Source: CAJQQY01 sp964352225 (GTDB taxonomy: Bacteria; Bacteroidota; Bacteroidia; Chitinophagales; Saprospiraceae). From it: a stretch of DNA of 22,448 bases. The notes under the pieces were generated by a model, which was not told where the DNA came from, did not search any database, and saw only the letters and a program-made list of their open reading frames with translations. The stretch covers positions 1-22,448 of the forward strand of contig CAYGRM010000064.1 in the NCBI GenBank assembly GCA_964352225.1, written 5' to 3'. A program made the position numbers and the translations under genes. Position 1 is the stretch's first letter, and the number at the start of each line of letters is the position of its first letter. Positions 7,249 through 14,894 of this stretch are shown one piece after another.

Positions 7249-7813
7249 GCTCATCCAAGGATTGTCTTTTCTGGCTTTGCAGTTTTTTAAAAGCAGAAGG
7301 CGACATACCCGTTGTTTTCTTAAACTGAGCAGATAGGTGGGCGGTGCTACTATAATGCATTTGGAAGGCTATTTCAGAAAGCGTTAATTCATCGTAGGTC
7401 AAGAATTCTTTTACCTTTTCTATTTTTTGTGCCAACACAAATCGCTCAATCGTTCGTCCTTCGACTGCTGAAAACAAGCGACTCAAATAAGCATAATCGT
7501 AATTTAATTTTGAGGAAAGCAGGTCAGAAAAATTGACTGGTGAAGCTTCTTTTTGGTAATGAATTTCTTGGATGATGATGGACTTGATTTCGTTAATCAG
7601 TTTGGTATTTTTATCATCGAGGAGTTCGAATCCCCTTTCCACCAATTTTGATTGGAGTAATTTCTTTTGGTTGGCATTTATTTTTTGAGTGGTTGATACT
7701 GCTCCTAATTGAATTTCGATGACCTCGATTTCTAAGTCTTGGAATACTTGCCGAACGGATTCAATGCAGCGGGGGCAGACCATGTTTTTGATGATGATGG
7801 ATTCTTTATTCAT
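7244..7813 (-). CDS. AraC-family regulator with N-terminal HMA-like Cys-x-x-Cys domain
   Basis: Cytoplasmic transcription regulator of 189 residues. Residues 1-65 resemble a heavy-metal-associated domain: NMVCPRCIESVRQVF places Cys13 and Cys16 where HMA domains have GMTCxxC. The C-terminal part (about 90-180) is an AraC/XylS double helix-turn-helix, with YAYLSRLFSAVEG in the first helix-turn-helix and LTLSEIAFQMHYSSTAHLSAQFKKTTGMSPSAF, here quoted only to mark LTLSEIAFQ and GMSPSAF, in the second. I chose the ATG at 7813; the longer frame would use a GTG at 7897 and add an unrelated hydrophobic leader. Transcribed just before copZ and divergently from the RND operon, it probably senses Cu(I) or a similar thiophilic metal and controls both sides. 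The sensing mode is inferred. Confidence 0.88.
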   Translation of the reverse strand: MNKESIIIKNMVCPRCIESVRQVFQDLEIEVIEIQLGAVSTTQKINANQKKLLQSKLVERGFELLDDKNTKLINEIKSIIIQEIHYQKEASPVNFSDLLSSKLNYDYAYLSRLFSAVEGRTIERFVLAQKIEKVKEFLTYDELTLSEIAFQMHYSSTAHLSAQFKKTTGMSPSAFKKLQSQKRQSLDEL

Positions 7814-7819
7814 GTTAAA

Positions 7820-7827
7820 CAAACATA
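7820..7827 (-). promoter_or_regulatory. Candidate -7 element for the AraC-type regulator
   Basis: Minus-strand TATGTTTG fits TAnnTTTG and ends only 6 bases before the ATG at 7813. A transcript from it would start at or next to the start codon, implying a leaderless or nearly leaderless mRNA. The -33 element is not clear. Confidence 0.4.
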
Positions 7828-7944
7828 AGTTAATTTTGAAAGAAATGATGCCCCCCCTAACGAATAATTTTTTTGATAAGGCTATAATAATAAACACATC
7901 CCCTTAAGTGCCAAATTAAACATTCTTTTAACTTGAATTTTCAT

Positions 7945-7952
7945 TATCTTTG
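7945..7952 (+). promoter_or_regulatory. Candidate -7 element of the RND efflux operon
   Basis: TATCTTTG is a close match to the Bacteroidota -7 consensus TAnnTTTG. It ends 4 bases before the preferred GTG start at 7957, so the mRNA would be leaderless or the true start lies elsewhere. No TTG is found at the ideal -33 distance. Confidence 0.45.
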
Positions 7953-7956
7953 CCCC

Positions 7957-8400
7957 GTGGAATTAAGAAAAAAAATATTCAGTCATTTCCTATTATTTAT
8001 CTACCTATTGGTGGTGATACATCATTGTATCAACCCCACTCATGATTCTGCGATTGATAAATCTACTTCCACCAATAATACTCACCAACATAATGAATAC
8101 CAAACTGTTCATCATGAGCATCATTTTCATGTTGGTATATTTCATTTTATTGGTCATTTATTTGAAAAACTAAATCATTCTAGCGACCAATCCGATGAGC
8201 ATATAATTCTAGTTCAAAAAACGGCTACCAAAAAAGTCGTCGATTATAAAAAATCTAAACCGCTCTTTTTTGAGGCTAATGATGAATTGGTGTTTGAAGT
8301 GGATGCTGAATCCTTACCAGATCCACCTTTTCACTTATCGCTTTTACAAAAATTAAAACTTCCAAGTACTCCGCTTAGAGCACCTCCAGCACTCATTTAA
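7957..8400 (+). CDS. His-rich small secreted protein, first gene of the RND operon
   Basis: Not recognised as a named family. The product is about 147 residues if read from the GTG at 7957; the alternative TTG at 7933 adds eight residues but lies upstream of the likely promoter element. A basic start (ELRKK) and hydrophobic core (FLLFIYLLVVI) form a signal peptide or anchor. The next 50 residues are very His-rich, including HQHNEY, HHEHHFHVG and FHFIGH. The C-terminal half is charged and ends in a Pro-rich tail (LPDPPFHLS and PSTPLRAPP). It precedes the adaptor, OMF and permease genes on the same strand by 117 bases. The His clusters suggest periplasmic divalent-metal or Cu(II) buffering or delivery to the pump, by analogy with His-rich accessory proteins of czc-type loci; that role is inference. 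Confidence 0.65.
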   Translation: MELRKKIFSHFLLFIYLLVVIHHCINPTHDSAIDKSTSTNNTHQHNEYQTVHHEHHFHVGIFHFIGHLFEKLNHSSDQSDEHIILVQKTATKKVVDYKKSKPLFFEANDELVFEVDAESLPDPPFHLSLLQKLKLPSTPLRAPPALI

Positions 8401-8412
8401 TCTTACCATTTA

Positions 8413-8432
8413 GGAACACACTTCGTTGTTCC
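8413..8432 (+). terminator. Short hairpin after the His-rich gene
   Basis: Arms GGAACA (8413-8418) and TGTTCC (8427-8432) with an 8-base loop, followed by a T-rich tract (ATTTATTCATTTTTATTTTT). It lies 12 bases after the stop. It may be an attenuating intrinsic terminator that lowers expression of the downstream pump genes relative to the His-rich protein. Confidence 0.4.
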
Positions 8433-8464
8433 ATTTATTCATTTTTATTTTTCAAACTAACGAT

Positions 8465-8498
8465 TTGTTTGGATTTTCAATTTCTTATATCCAAACAA
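8465..8498 (+). repeat. Perfect 10-base inverted repeat before the adaptor gene
   Basis: TTGTTTGGAT (8465-8474) and ATCCAAACAA (8489-8498) are exact complements separated by 14 bases, ending 19 bases before the adaptor ATG. It can be an operator for a dimeric regulator or a leader RNA stem that influences translation of the adaptor gene. Confidence 0.55.
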
Positions 8499-8517
8499 GT
8501 TTAAAGAATTAGACAAT

Positions 8518-10050
8518 ATGAAATATATATATTTCTCTGCCATTTTGTTGGCAGGGTTGCTTGTGTTAATGAGCAGTTGCGCACATGAACATGGAGAAGA
8601 TTCGCATAGTCATGGCGACGAAACCCATGCTCCTCACGGTCCTGAATTAGAGCCAATGGCTTTTACTATTTGGACAAAAAAATCCGAACTCTTTGTAGAG
8701 TTTCCACCATTGATTGTTGATAGGAAAAGTCGCTTTGCTGCACATTTTTCTGATATGTCCAATTTCAAAGCAATTGAAGAAGGAAGAGCAATGGTTCGAT
8801 TGATGGAGGGCAATCAGAAGGTAGCAGAGCATGGTGTGCCTAAGCCAACTTCGCCTGGCATTTTTCGACCTACTTTATCTCCGACCAAGGCAGGTACATA
8901 TGATTTACAATTCATTCTATTTACCGATAAGTTCAATGATACGATTACTATAAAAAATATGGAAGTTTATCCCAATGAAGAAGCTGCGATGGCGGCTAAT
9001 CCACCTCAACCTGAAGGTGATGAGGTTTCTTTTTTGAAAGAGCAAGCGTGGAAAATTGACTTTGCCATTGGGCAAGTGAACCGACAAGTTATCCGAGAAG
9101 TGATTCATACTTCTGGAGAAATTCAACCGATAAAAGGAGAAGCAAAAATGGTCGTTGCCAAGAGTAGCGGAATCGTTTTTTTTAAAAGTAAGAATTTGCA
9201 AGAGGGAAGAAATGTTCGGTCAGGTGAAAGTTTATTTAACATCAATAGCAAAGGGTTAATTAAATCAGATTTGGCAGAAAAATTTCAGACGACCAAGGCT
9301 CGGGTGGAGCAAACTAAATCTGATTTTGAACGAGCAGAAGGATTATTGGAGCAACAAATTATTGGGCAAAAAGAATACGAACAACGGAAGTTGGATTATT
9401 CAGTTGCCACCGCCGAATTCCAAACACTTACCAATAATTATAGTGCGAATGGACAATCGATTTCTGCACCAATGGCAGGTATTGTAAAAAATGTTTTGGT
9501 AACGGATGGGCAGTTCGTGGAGGAAGGAACACCTTTGTTGGAAATCACTCGGAATCGACGGTTGCTATTGCAAGGAGAAGTTTCCCAACAATACATTCCC
9601 AAATTGGCTTCTATAAAATCTGCCAATTTTAAAACGCCTTATTTACCAGAGACTCAATCCATCTCAGCTTATAATGGGCGGTTAGTTTCTTATGGGAAAA
9701 TGTTGGAAAGCGGAAGCAGTTTTGTTCCAGTTATTTTTGAATTAGATAATTTGGGTGCATTAATTCCAGGTTCTTTTGTAGAACTTTTTTTACTCACTCA
9801 ACCTATCAATAATGCATTGGCTGTTCCTAAGTCTGCATTGATGCAAGATTATAGATTGAATTATGTTTATGTCCAAACGGGAGGAGAAAGCTTTGAAAAA
9901 CGAGAAGTGAAATTAGGTGTGGATGATGGAGTCAATGTCCAAATTCTTTCTGGCATTGCCGAAGGAGAATGGGTCGTAACCAAAGGTGCTTATCAAATCA
10001 AAATGGCATCTATGTCTTCCACTATTCCAGCGCACGGACATGAACATTAA
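8518..10050 (+). CDS. RND efflux periplasmic adaptor lipoprotein (CzcB/CusB-like)
   Basis: Membrane-fusion protein of 510 residues that links the inner-membrane RND pump to the outer-membrane factor. The N-terminus (MKYIYFSAILLAGLLVLMSSC) is a lipoprotein signal with Cys21 as lipidated residue, immediately followed by a His-rich tract (HEHGEDSHSHGDETHAPHG) and mirrored by HGHEH at the C-terminus, likely divalent or copper binding. Residues about 45-160 form an extra N-terminal domain seen in larger CzcB-type adaptors. They are followed by a barrel-sandwich/lipoyl half (VVAKSSGIVFF), an alpha-hairpin rich in Glu/Gln/Lys (about 245-305), the second lipoyl half (ISAPMAGIVKNVLVTDGQFV), and beta-barrel and membrane-proximal domains. 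The ATG at 8518 starts the signal directly. The OMF gene follows after 25 bases, so co-transcription is almost certain. Confidence 0.93.
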   Translation: MKYIYFSAILLAGLLVLMSSCAHEHGEDSHSHGDETHAPHGPELEPMAFTIWTKKSELFVEFPPLIVDRKSRFAAHFSDMSNFKAIEEGRAMVRLMEGNQKVAEHGVPKPTSPGIFRPTLSPTKAGTYDLQFILFTDKFNDTITIKNMEVYPNEEAAMAANPPQPEGDEVSFLKEQAWKIDFAIGQVNRQVIREVIHTSGEIQPIKGEAKMVVAKSSGIVFFKSKNLQEGRNVRSGESLFNINSKGLIKSDLAEKFQTTKARVEQTKSDFERAEGLLEQQIIGQKEYEQRKLDYSVATAEFQTLTNNYSANGQSISAPMAGIVKNVLVTDGQFVEEGTPLLEITRNRRLLLQGEVSQQYIPKLASIKSANFKTPYLPETQSISAYNGRLVSYGKMLESGSSFVPVIFELDNLGALIPGSFVELFLLTQPINNALAVPKSALMQDYRLNYVYVQTGGESFEKREVKLGVDDGVNVQILSGIAEGEWVVTKGAYQIKMASMSSTIPAHGHEH

Positions 10051-10075
10051 TTCTTAAACTAAAAATCTATTAAAA

Positions 10076-11287
10076 ATGATTAGACGACATTTTAAAATAA
10101 AAATGTGGTTTTGGCTAGGAATTATTGTAGCAATGACCTCATCGAGTTTTGGACAAAGTGAAACTATTAATTTAGAAGAAGCTTTAAATCTGGCTCGTAA
10201 AAATTACGCTGGTTTAGAAAGAGATAGACTCAGTATTGAGCATCAAAATAAATTAGCTACTACTAAAATTCAACAAAGCCCTGCTCAAATATTTTTGTCG
10301 GGAGAAGAGTTTGGAGCTGATAATCAATCGGGGATTCACTCCATTAATTTACAGCAAAATTTCTACTTGCCAAAGGCGACTAAAATTCAACAAGAGTTTT
10401 ATAAAAAAGGAGCTTTGTTGGCTGAGAAAAATTTAGCGCTCACCGACCAAGAATTAAAACGGCAGGTGGAACAAGCCTATTTCCAATTATTATTTGCTAA
10501 ACAAAATCAGCAACTCGTTGATGCAAATTCAAAATTGTACGAGGACTTTTTAGCGGTAACGACCACTCAATTAGAAGCTGGCGAAACTGGAAAGATTCCG
10601 CAATTGGCAGCTCGTTCCAGATTGGGTCAAGCTAAGTTGGCGCAAGAACATTCGAAAGAAAAGTATCAAATTGCTAAGACACTTTTTAACCAATGGTTAG
10701 GAGAAAATACACAATTTGATGTAGCAGGTGAGTTACCTGTTGGTTCCAATTTATTAGGAGATTCTATCTCTCTTTCCAATCCTCATTTGCAAATTATTCA
10801 AGCGCAAAGAGAAGTAGCTACTGCTAAAATAGAGACAAAAAAAGCCCAGCTATTTCCTCAAATTAATTCAGGGATAAGATTGCAAACCGCTAATGGGACT
10901 TTTCCTTTATTTGGTTATCAAGTTGGAGTCAATGTTCCACTTTTTAAAAAGGCTTACCAAGGTAGAATTGAAGCAGCGGAAATCGAGGTAAAAGTGCAAG
11001 AGGCATCTCTAAAAAATGAGCAACAAAAGTTAGGTCGAACCATTAGTGAATTGCGGTATCGACTCGAACATCAGTTGCATATTTTAGAATTTCTCCAAGA
11101 GGATTTAACACCAATAGTAACCGAACAAAGTGCAGTCAACTTGGCAGCATATCGAGAAGGAGAAATTGGTTATCTGGAATATTTAGATGGCTTGGAGCAA
11201 GTGATAAAAGTGAAACAACAGTATTTAACAGCTTTGTACGAATTTCATGTATTGCAAATAGAGATGAATTATTGGTTAGGGAAATAA
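10076..11287 (+). CDS. TolC-family outer-membrane efflux protein (CzcC/CusC-like)
   Basis: Outer-membrane channel component of the tripartite pump, 403 residues, the usual size for CzcC-type members. A signal peptide is visible in the first 27 residues (hydrophobic WFWLGIIVAMTSSSFG, cleavage probably before QSE). The start of the mature protein, INLEEALNLARKNY, is the classic OEP (PF02321) opening. Long amphipathic helices rich in Gln, Glu, Lys and Ala (about 60-205 and 230-385) form the periplasmic tunnel, with a repeat of the helical unit in the second half (PHLQIIQAQREVATAKIETKKAQLFPQI). The C-terminus VLQIEMNYWLGK is also typical. It is positioned between adaptor and permease genes with short spacers (25 and 28 bases), so it is the dedicated channel of this operon. 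Confidence 0.92.
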   Translation: MIRRHFKIKMWFWLGIIVAMTSSSFGQSETINLEEALNLARKNYAGLERDRLSIEHQNKLATTKIQQSPAQIFLSGEEFGADNQSGIHSINLQQNFYLPKATKIQQEFYKKGALLAEKNLALTDQELKRQVEQAYFQLLFAKQNQQLVDANSKLYEDFLAVTTTQLEAGETGKIPQLAARSRLGQAKLAQEHSKEKYQIAKTLFNQWLGENTQFDVAGELPVGSNLLGDSISLSNPHLQIIQAQREVATAKIETKKAQLFPQINSGIRLQTANGTFPLFGYQVGVNVPLFKKAYQGRIEAAEIEVKVQEASLKNEQQKLGRTISELRYRLEHQLHILEFLQEDLTPIVTEQSAVNLAAYREGEIGYLEYLDGLEQVIKVKQQYLTALYEFHVLQIEMNYWLGK

Positions 11288-11315
11288 TGAAATTGGTATT
11301 CAAAATAAAATAATA

Positions 11316-14300
11316 ATGCTTAATAAAATCATACAGGTTTCCTTGAGAAACCGACTTTTAGTCTTAGCGATTTTCGCTATGATTATGATAACAGGCGGCT
11401 ACATTGCATCCGAAATGGATGTGGATGTATTTCCCGACCTGACTGCGCCAACCGTCACGGTGCTGACCGAAGCACACGGTATGGCGACGGAAGAAGTGGA
11501 ACGACTCGTTAGTTTTCCATTGGAGTCTGCCTTGAATGGCGCACCTAATATTCGACGTATTCGTTCGTCTTCCGCAATGGGAATTTCTATTGTTTGGGCA
11601 GAATTTGAATGGGGGACAGATATTTATAAAGCCCGTCAAATTGTAGCGGAAAAATTAGCAACTGTAGAAAGTAAACTACCCGAAGGTGTGGAAAATCCTA
11701 CGCTTGCTCCTATCTCTTCCATCATGGGAGAAATCATGTTGTTGAGTTTAAGTTCAGATAGCTTAGCTCCAATGGAATTACGAACCATTGCTGATTGGAA
11801 TATCCGACCTCAATTATTAGCTGTCAATGGCGTGGCACAAGTCATCGTGATTGGTGGTGCTTACAAACAATATGAAATTGCAGTCTCTCCAGAAAAAATG
11901 AAATACTTCGGGGTTTCCTTAATGGAGCTGGAACAGGCAGCAGCAGCTTCGACCAAAAATGCTTCTGGTGGTTTCATCAATGAATATGGCAATCAATACA
12001 TTATTCAGGGAGAAGGGAGAACCAATTCTGTTGAAAAAATCGGTCAGGCTTTAATTAAAATGCAAGGAAATAATCCCATTAAAATAGAAGATGTGGCAGA
12101 AGTCCGAATTAGTGCTGCACCTAAAATTGGGGATGGTGCGGTGTCGGGAAAATCATCAGTCATCATGACGCTGATGAAACAACCGAATGCTAACACCATG
12201 AAGCTGACCGAGCGTATTGATGAAACAATGGCTGGAGTACAAAAACAATTGCCCAATGGCGTGGAGATGAATACTCATATTTTTCGGCAAGCTAATTTTA
12301 TTCAAGCTTCTATTGATAATTTGCAAACGACTTTATTGGAAGGAGCTTTGTTTGTCAGCATTGTCCTTTTTCTTTTTCTGCTCAATTGGCGGACAACGGT
12401 AATTTCTTTGATTGCAATTCCCGTTTCTCTTTTAGTCACCATCATTGTTTTAAAACTATTTGGTTACACTATCAACACCATGAGTCTGGGAGGAATGGCG
12501 ATTGCCATCGGAGCATTAGTAGATGATGCGATTATTGATGTGGAAAATATTTTTAAGCGACTTAGAGAAAATGTCAACAAACCAATTGCGGAAAAACAGG
12601 CAGCCTTAAAAATCATTTTTGATGCTTCGAGTGAAATTAGAAATTCTATTCTAATTGCCACACTCATCATCATTACTGCTTTTATTCCGCTATTCTTTTT
12701 GAGTGGCATGGAAGGTCGTTTATTGCAGCCGTTGGGTGTTTCTTTTATTGTAGCGATTTTTACTTCTCTATTTGTGGCGGTTACTTTAACTCCCGTTTTG
12801 AGTAGTTATTTATTGACCAATGAGCAACGGCTACAACGACAGGCAAAAGGAAGTTGGGTAGAAAGAACAGTCGGAGCAGGTTATCGAAAAATACTAGAAT
12901 TGGTTTTAAAAATGCCTCGCTTGGTGGTGTTATCGGCAGTCGTTTTATTTGCCATTTCTATTTATTTAGGGACAGGTTTGGGGCGTAGTTTTTTACCAGA
13001 GTTCAATGAAGGTTCGTTGGTCATCAGCGTAGTCACTCCTCCTGGAACATCCTTGGAAGAATCAAATAAAGCAGGTGCTTTGGTGGAAGAAATTATGTTG
13101 GAAATGCCCGAAGTCGATATCACTTCTCGACGAACAGGTAGAGCCGAAATGGACGAACATGCACAAGGAGTTAATGCTTCGGAAATAGATGTACCTTTTA
13201 CTATAGGAGAGAGAGATGAAGAAGCATTTTTAGAGGATGTGCGAACCAAGTTATCAGTTGTACCTGGAGCGAATATCACAATTGGACAACCCATCGCTCA
13301 CCGGATTGACCACATGCTTTCAGGAACGAGAGCAAATATTGCCATTAAGATTTTTGGGGCAGACTTGAACAAACTATTCTCCACAGGAAATCAAATCAAA
13401 CGGGAAATCGAAAGTATCCCCGGTTTGGTTGACCTTAATGTAGAGCAGCAAATAGAAGTTCCTCAAATTCGCATTTTGCCCAACCGAATTATGTTGGCTA
13501 AATATGGAATTCGACTAGGTGATTTTATGGATTACATAGACGTTGCTTTTGCGGGCGAGCGAGTCGGTCAAGTCTTTGAAGGGCAACGTAGTTTTGATTT
13601 AGTGGTTCGATATGATGAGCAAAATAGAAATACTGCGGAGGCAATTAGAAACAGTTTAATAGATGCGCATAACGGAGAAAAGATTCCATTGAATTATGTC
13701 GCTACCGTTGATGTAACAGGTAATCCCAATTCTGTCAATCGAGAAAATGTGCAACGTAAAATTGTGGTATCTGCAAACGTGGCAGGGCGAGATTTACGAA
13801 GTGTCGTCAATGAGATACGAACGACTGTTGATGAAAATATTTCTTTACCAGAAGGTTATCGGGTAGAATATGGCGGGCAATTTGAAAGCGAAGAACGAGC
13901 GACTCGAATGTTATTAATTACTTCTATCGGAGCGATATTGCTCATTTTCCTTTTGCTCTATATGGAGTTTAATAATCTTGGATTAGCGGCGATTGTCTTG
14001 ATGAATTTACCCTTGGCTTTGATTGGTGGAGTATTCATCGTGTACTTTACGACTGGTATTGTTTCGATCGCTTCGACGATTGGATTTATCAGTTTGTTTG
14101 GTATCGCAGCTCGAAATGGAATTTTATTAGTGAGTCGTTATCAGGTACTTCAAGAGGAAGGACTTAATATTCGAGAGACGATTATTGAAGGTTCGCTTGA
14201 CCGATTGAATCCAATATTGATGACTGCATTGACGACAGGTTTAGCCTTAATTCCATTAGCGTTAGCAGGTGGACAGGCAGGAAATGAAATTCAAAGTCCG

Positions 14301-14396
14301 ATGGCGATTGTAATTTTGGGAGGATTGATAAGTTCTACTTTTTTGAATTTGGCGGTGATTCCTGCGATATATAAGTGGAGGGGTTTAGGAGCATAG
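11316..14396 (+). CDS. CzcA-like heavy-metal efflux RND permease
   Basis: Complete inner-membrane RND pump of 1026 residues. The N-terminal segment (MLNKIIQVSLRNRLLVLAIF) and FPDLTAPTVTVLTEAHGM are standard HME-RND. The TM4 proton-relay motif reads AIGALVDDAIIDVENIF, with Asp403, Asp404, Asp408 and Glu410; this VDD...DVEN form differs from CusA's MVDxxIVxxE and puts it in a different heavy-metal subgroup from the pump at 2-2224. The second periplasmic loop carries FLPEFNEGSLVISVVTPPG, and the C-terminal half has a second set of membrane helices ending LNLAVIPAIYKWRG. Substrate is uncertain: the subgroup is annotated variously as CzcA or CusA, so Zn, Co, Ni, Cd or Cu are all possible. Nothing is truncated. 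A strong hairpin follows 13 bases after the stop. Confidence 0.93.
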   Translation: MLNKIIQVSLRNRLLVLAIFAMIMITGGYIASEMDVDVFPDLTAPTVTVLTEAHGMATEEVERLVSFPLESALNGAPNIRRIRSSSAMGISIVWAEFEWGTDIYKARQIVAEKLATVESKLPEGVENPTLAPISSIMGEIMLLSLSSDSLAPMELRTIADWNIRPQLLAVNGVAQVIVIGGAYKQYEIAVSPEKMKYFGVSLMELEQAAAASTKNASGGFINEYGNQYIIQGEGRTNSVEKIGQALIKMQGNNPIKIEDVAEVRISAAPKIGDGAVSGKSSVIMTLMKQPNANTMKLTERIDETMAGVQKQLPNGVEMNTHIFRQANFIQASIDNLQTTLLEGALFVSIVLFLFLLNWRTTVISLIAIPVSLLVTIIVLKLFGYTINTMSLGGMAIAIGALVDDAIIDVENIFKRLRENVNKPIAEKQAALKIIFDASSEIRNSILIATLIIITAFIPLFFLSGMEGRLLQPLGVSFIVAIFTSLFVAVTLTPVLSSYLLTNEQRLQRQAKGSWVERTVGAGYRKILELVLKMPRLVVLSAVVLFAISIYLGTGLGRSFLPEFNEGSLVISVVTPPGTSLEESNKAGALVEEIMLEMPEVDITSRRTGRAEMDEHAQGVNASEIDVPFTIGERDEEAFLEDVRTKLSVVPGANITIGQPIAHRIDHMLSGTRANIAIKIFGADLNKLFSTGNQIKREIESIPGLVDLNVEQQIEVPQIRILPNRIMLAKYGIRLGDFMDYIDVAFAGERVGQVFEGQRSFDLVVRYDEQNRNTAEAIRNSLIDAHNGEKIPLNYVATVDVTGNPNSVNRENVQRKIVVSANVAGRDLRSVVNEIRTTVDENISLPEGYRVEYGGQFESEERATRMLLITSIGAILLIFLLLYMEFNNLGLAAIVLMNLPLALIGGVFIVYFTTGIVSIASTIGFISLFGIAARNGILLVSRYQVLQEEGLNIRETIIEGSLDRLNPILMTALTTGLALIPLALAGGQAGNEIQSPMAIVILGGLISSTFLNLAVIPAIYKWRGLGA

Positions 14397-14409
14397 AATT
14401 ATAAAAAAT

Positions 14410-14443
14410 AATCAGGGGTTGAGTAAAAAGTCAATCCCTGATT
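14410..14443. terminator. Strong hairpin terminator after the RND operon
   Basis: Arms AATCAGGGGTTGA (14410-14422) and TCAATCCCTGATT (14431-14443) pair over 13 positions with one G-U, around an 8-base loop. An A-rich run precedes the hairpin, so it would also give a T-tract on the minus strand and may act in both directions; on the plus strand the following tract (CAATTTAAAAA) is weaker. Confidence 0.7.
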
Positions 14444-14467
14444 CAATTTAAAAACAAGAAATAATTA

Positions 14468-14738
14468 ATGGATAGTTTAACGCAAGCAGCCTTAGGCGCA
14501 GCAATCGGAGAAACTGCTTTAGGAAAAAAGATAGGCAACAAAGGAGCAATTTTAGGAGCGGTGGTCGCTACGATTCCAGACCTTGATGTTGCCTTATTTT
14601 TATTTTATGACAAGTTTGAAATGTTGAGTATTCATCGAGGATTTAGCCATTCTATTTTGTTTAGTTTTCTTGGTGCATTTCTGCTAGCATATATTTTTCA
14701 ACGCATCAAGTGGACGAAAAAAAATTCATTTACAAGGT
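14468..14738 (+). pseudogene. Membrane metal-dependent hydrolase (YbcI/DUF457 type), 5' part, split by IS21
   Basis: N-terminal 90 codons of a membrane-bound putative metal-dependent hydrolase. MDSLTQAALGAAIGE, the PDLDV motif and HRGFSHS are the His/Asp-rich signature of this family (PF04307). The frame runs normally into FTR and is then carried into the insertion sequence, where an unrelated short tail is read before a stop. Joining base 14738 to 17325 gives TTA-TGG-ATT and restores a continuous 324-codon gene reading ...NSFTRLWIFSWLALFTHM..., ending at 18028. The clean restoration with no other lesion indicates a recent insertion. As it stands the gene is presumably inactive, since the two halves lie on separate frames. 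Before disruption it would have been an inner-membrane protein of unknown substrate. Confidence 0.9.
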
Positions 14739-14772
14739 TGCGTATTACGACAGCTTTGACCCCACCGCTACG
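14739..14772 (+). repeat. Left terminal inverted repeat of the IS21 element
   Basis: 34 bases, beginning TGCGTATTACGACAG and containing the outermost TGACCCC unit. It aligns without gaps to the reverse complement of 17285-17318 with 24 of 34 identical positions, including the shared GCTACG at the inner edge. Confidence 0.85.
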
Positions 14773-14894
14773 ATTTCAACTGACCCCACCATAACGGAGG
14801 TTTGACCCCCTCAAAATATTTAAAAATGTGGATGCATACGAACAGCCTTTGGCTGAAAATATCCAAATTGCCTGCTCATCAAAACAGCAGGCGA

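Noticed and set aside
7813..7897. Upstream GTG start adding 28 residues to the AraC-type regulator
   Set aside because: The extra residues are hydrophobic and unlike the HMA fold, and the candidate -7 element lies inside that extension.
14739..14814. Hydrolase coding sequence continuing past 14738, giving a 108-residue protein
   Set aside because: The tail after FTR is read from the IS21 end and has no family similarity; the true continuation is at 17325.
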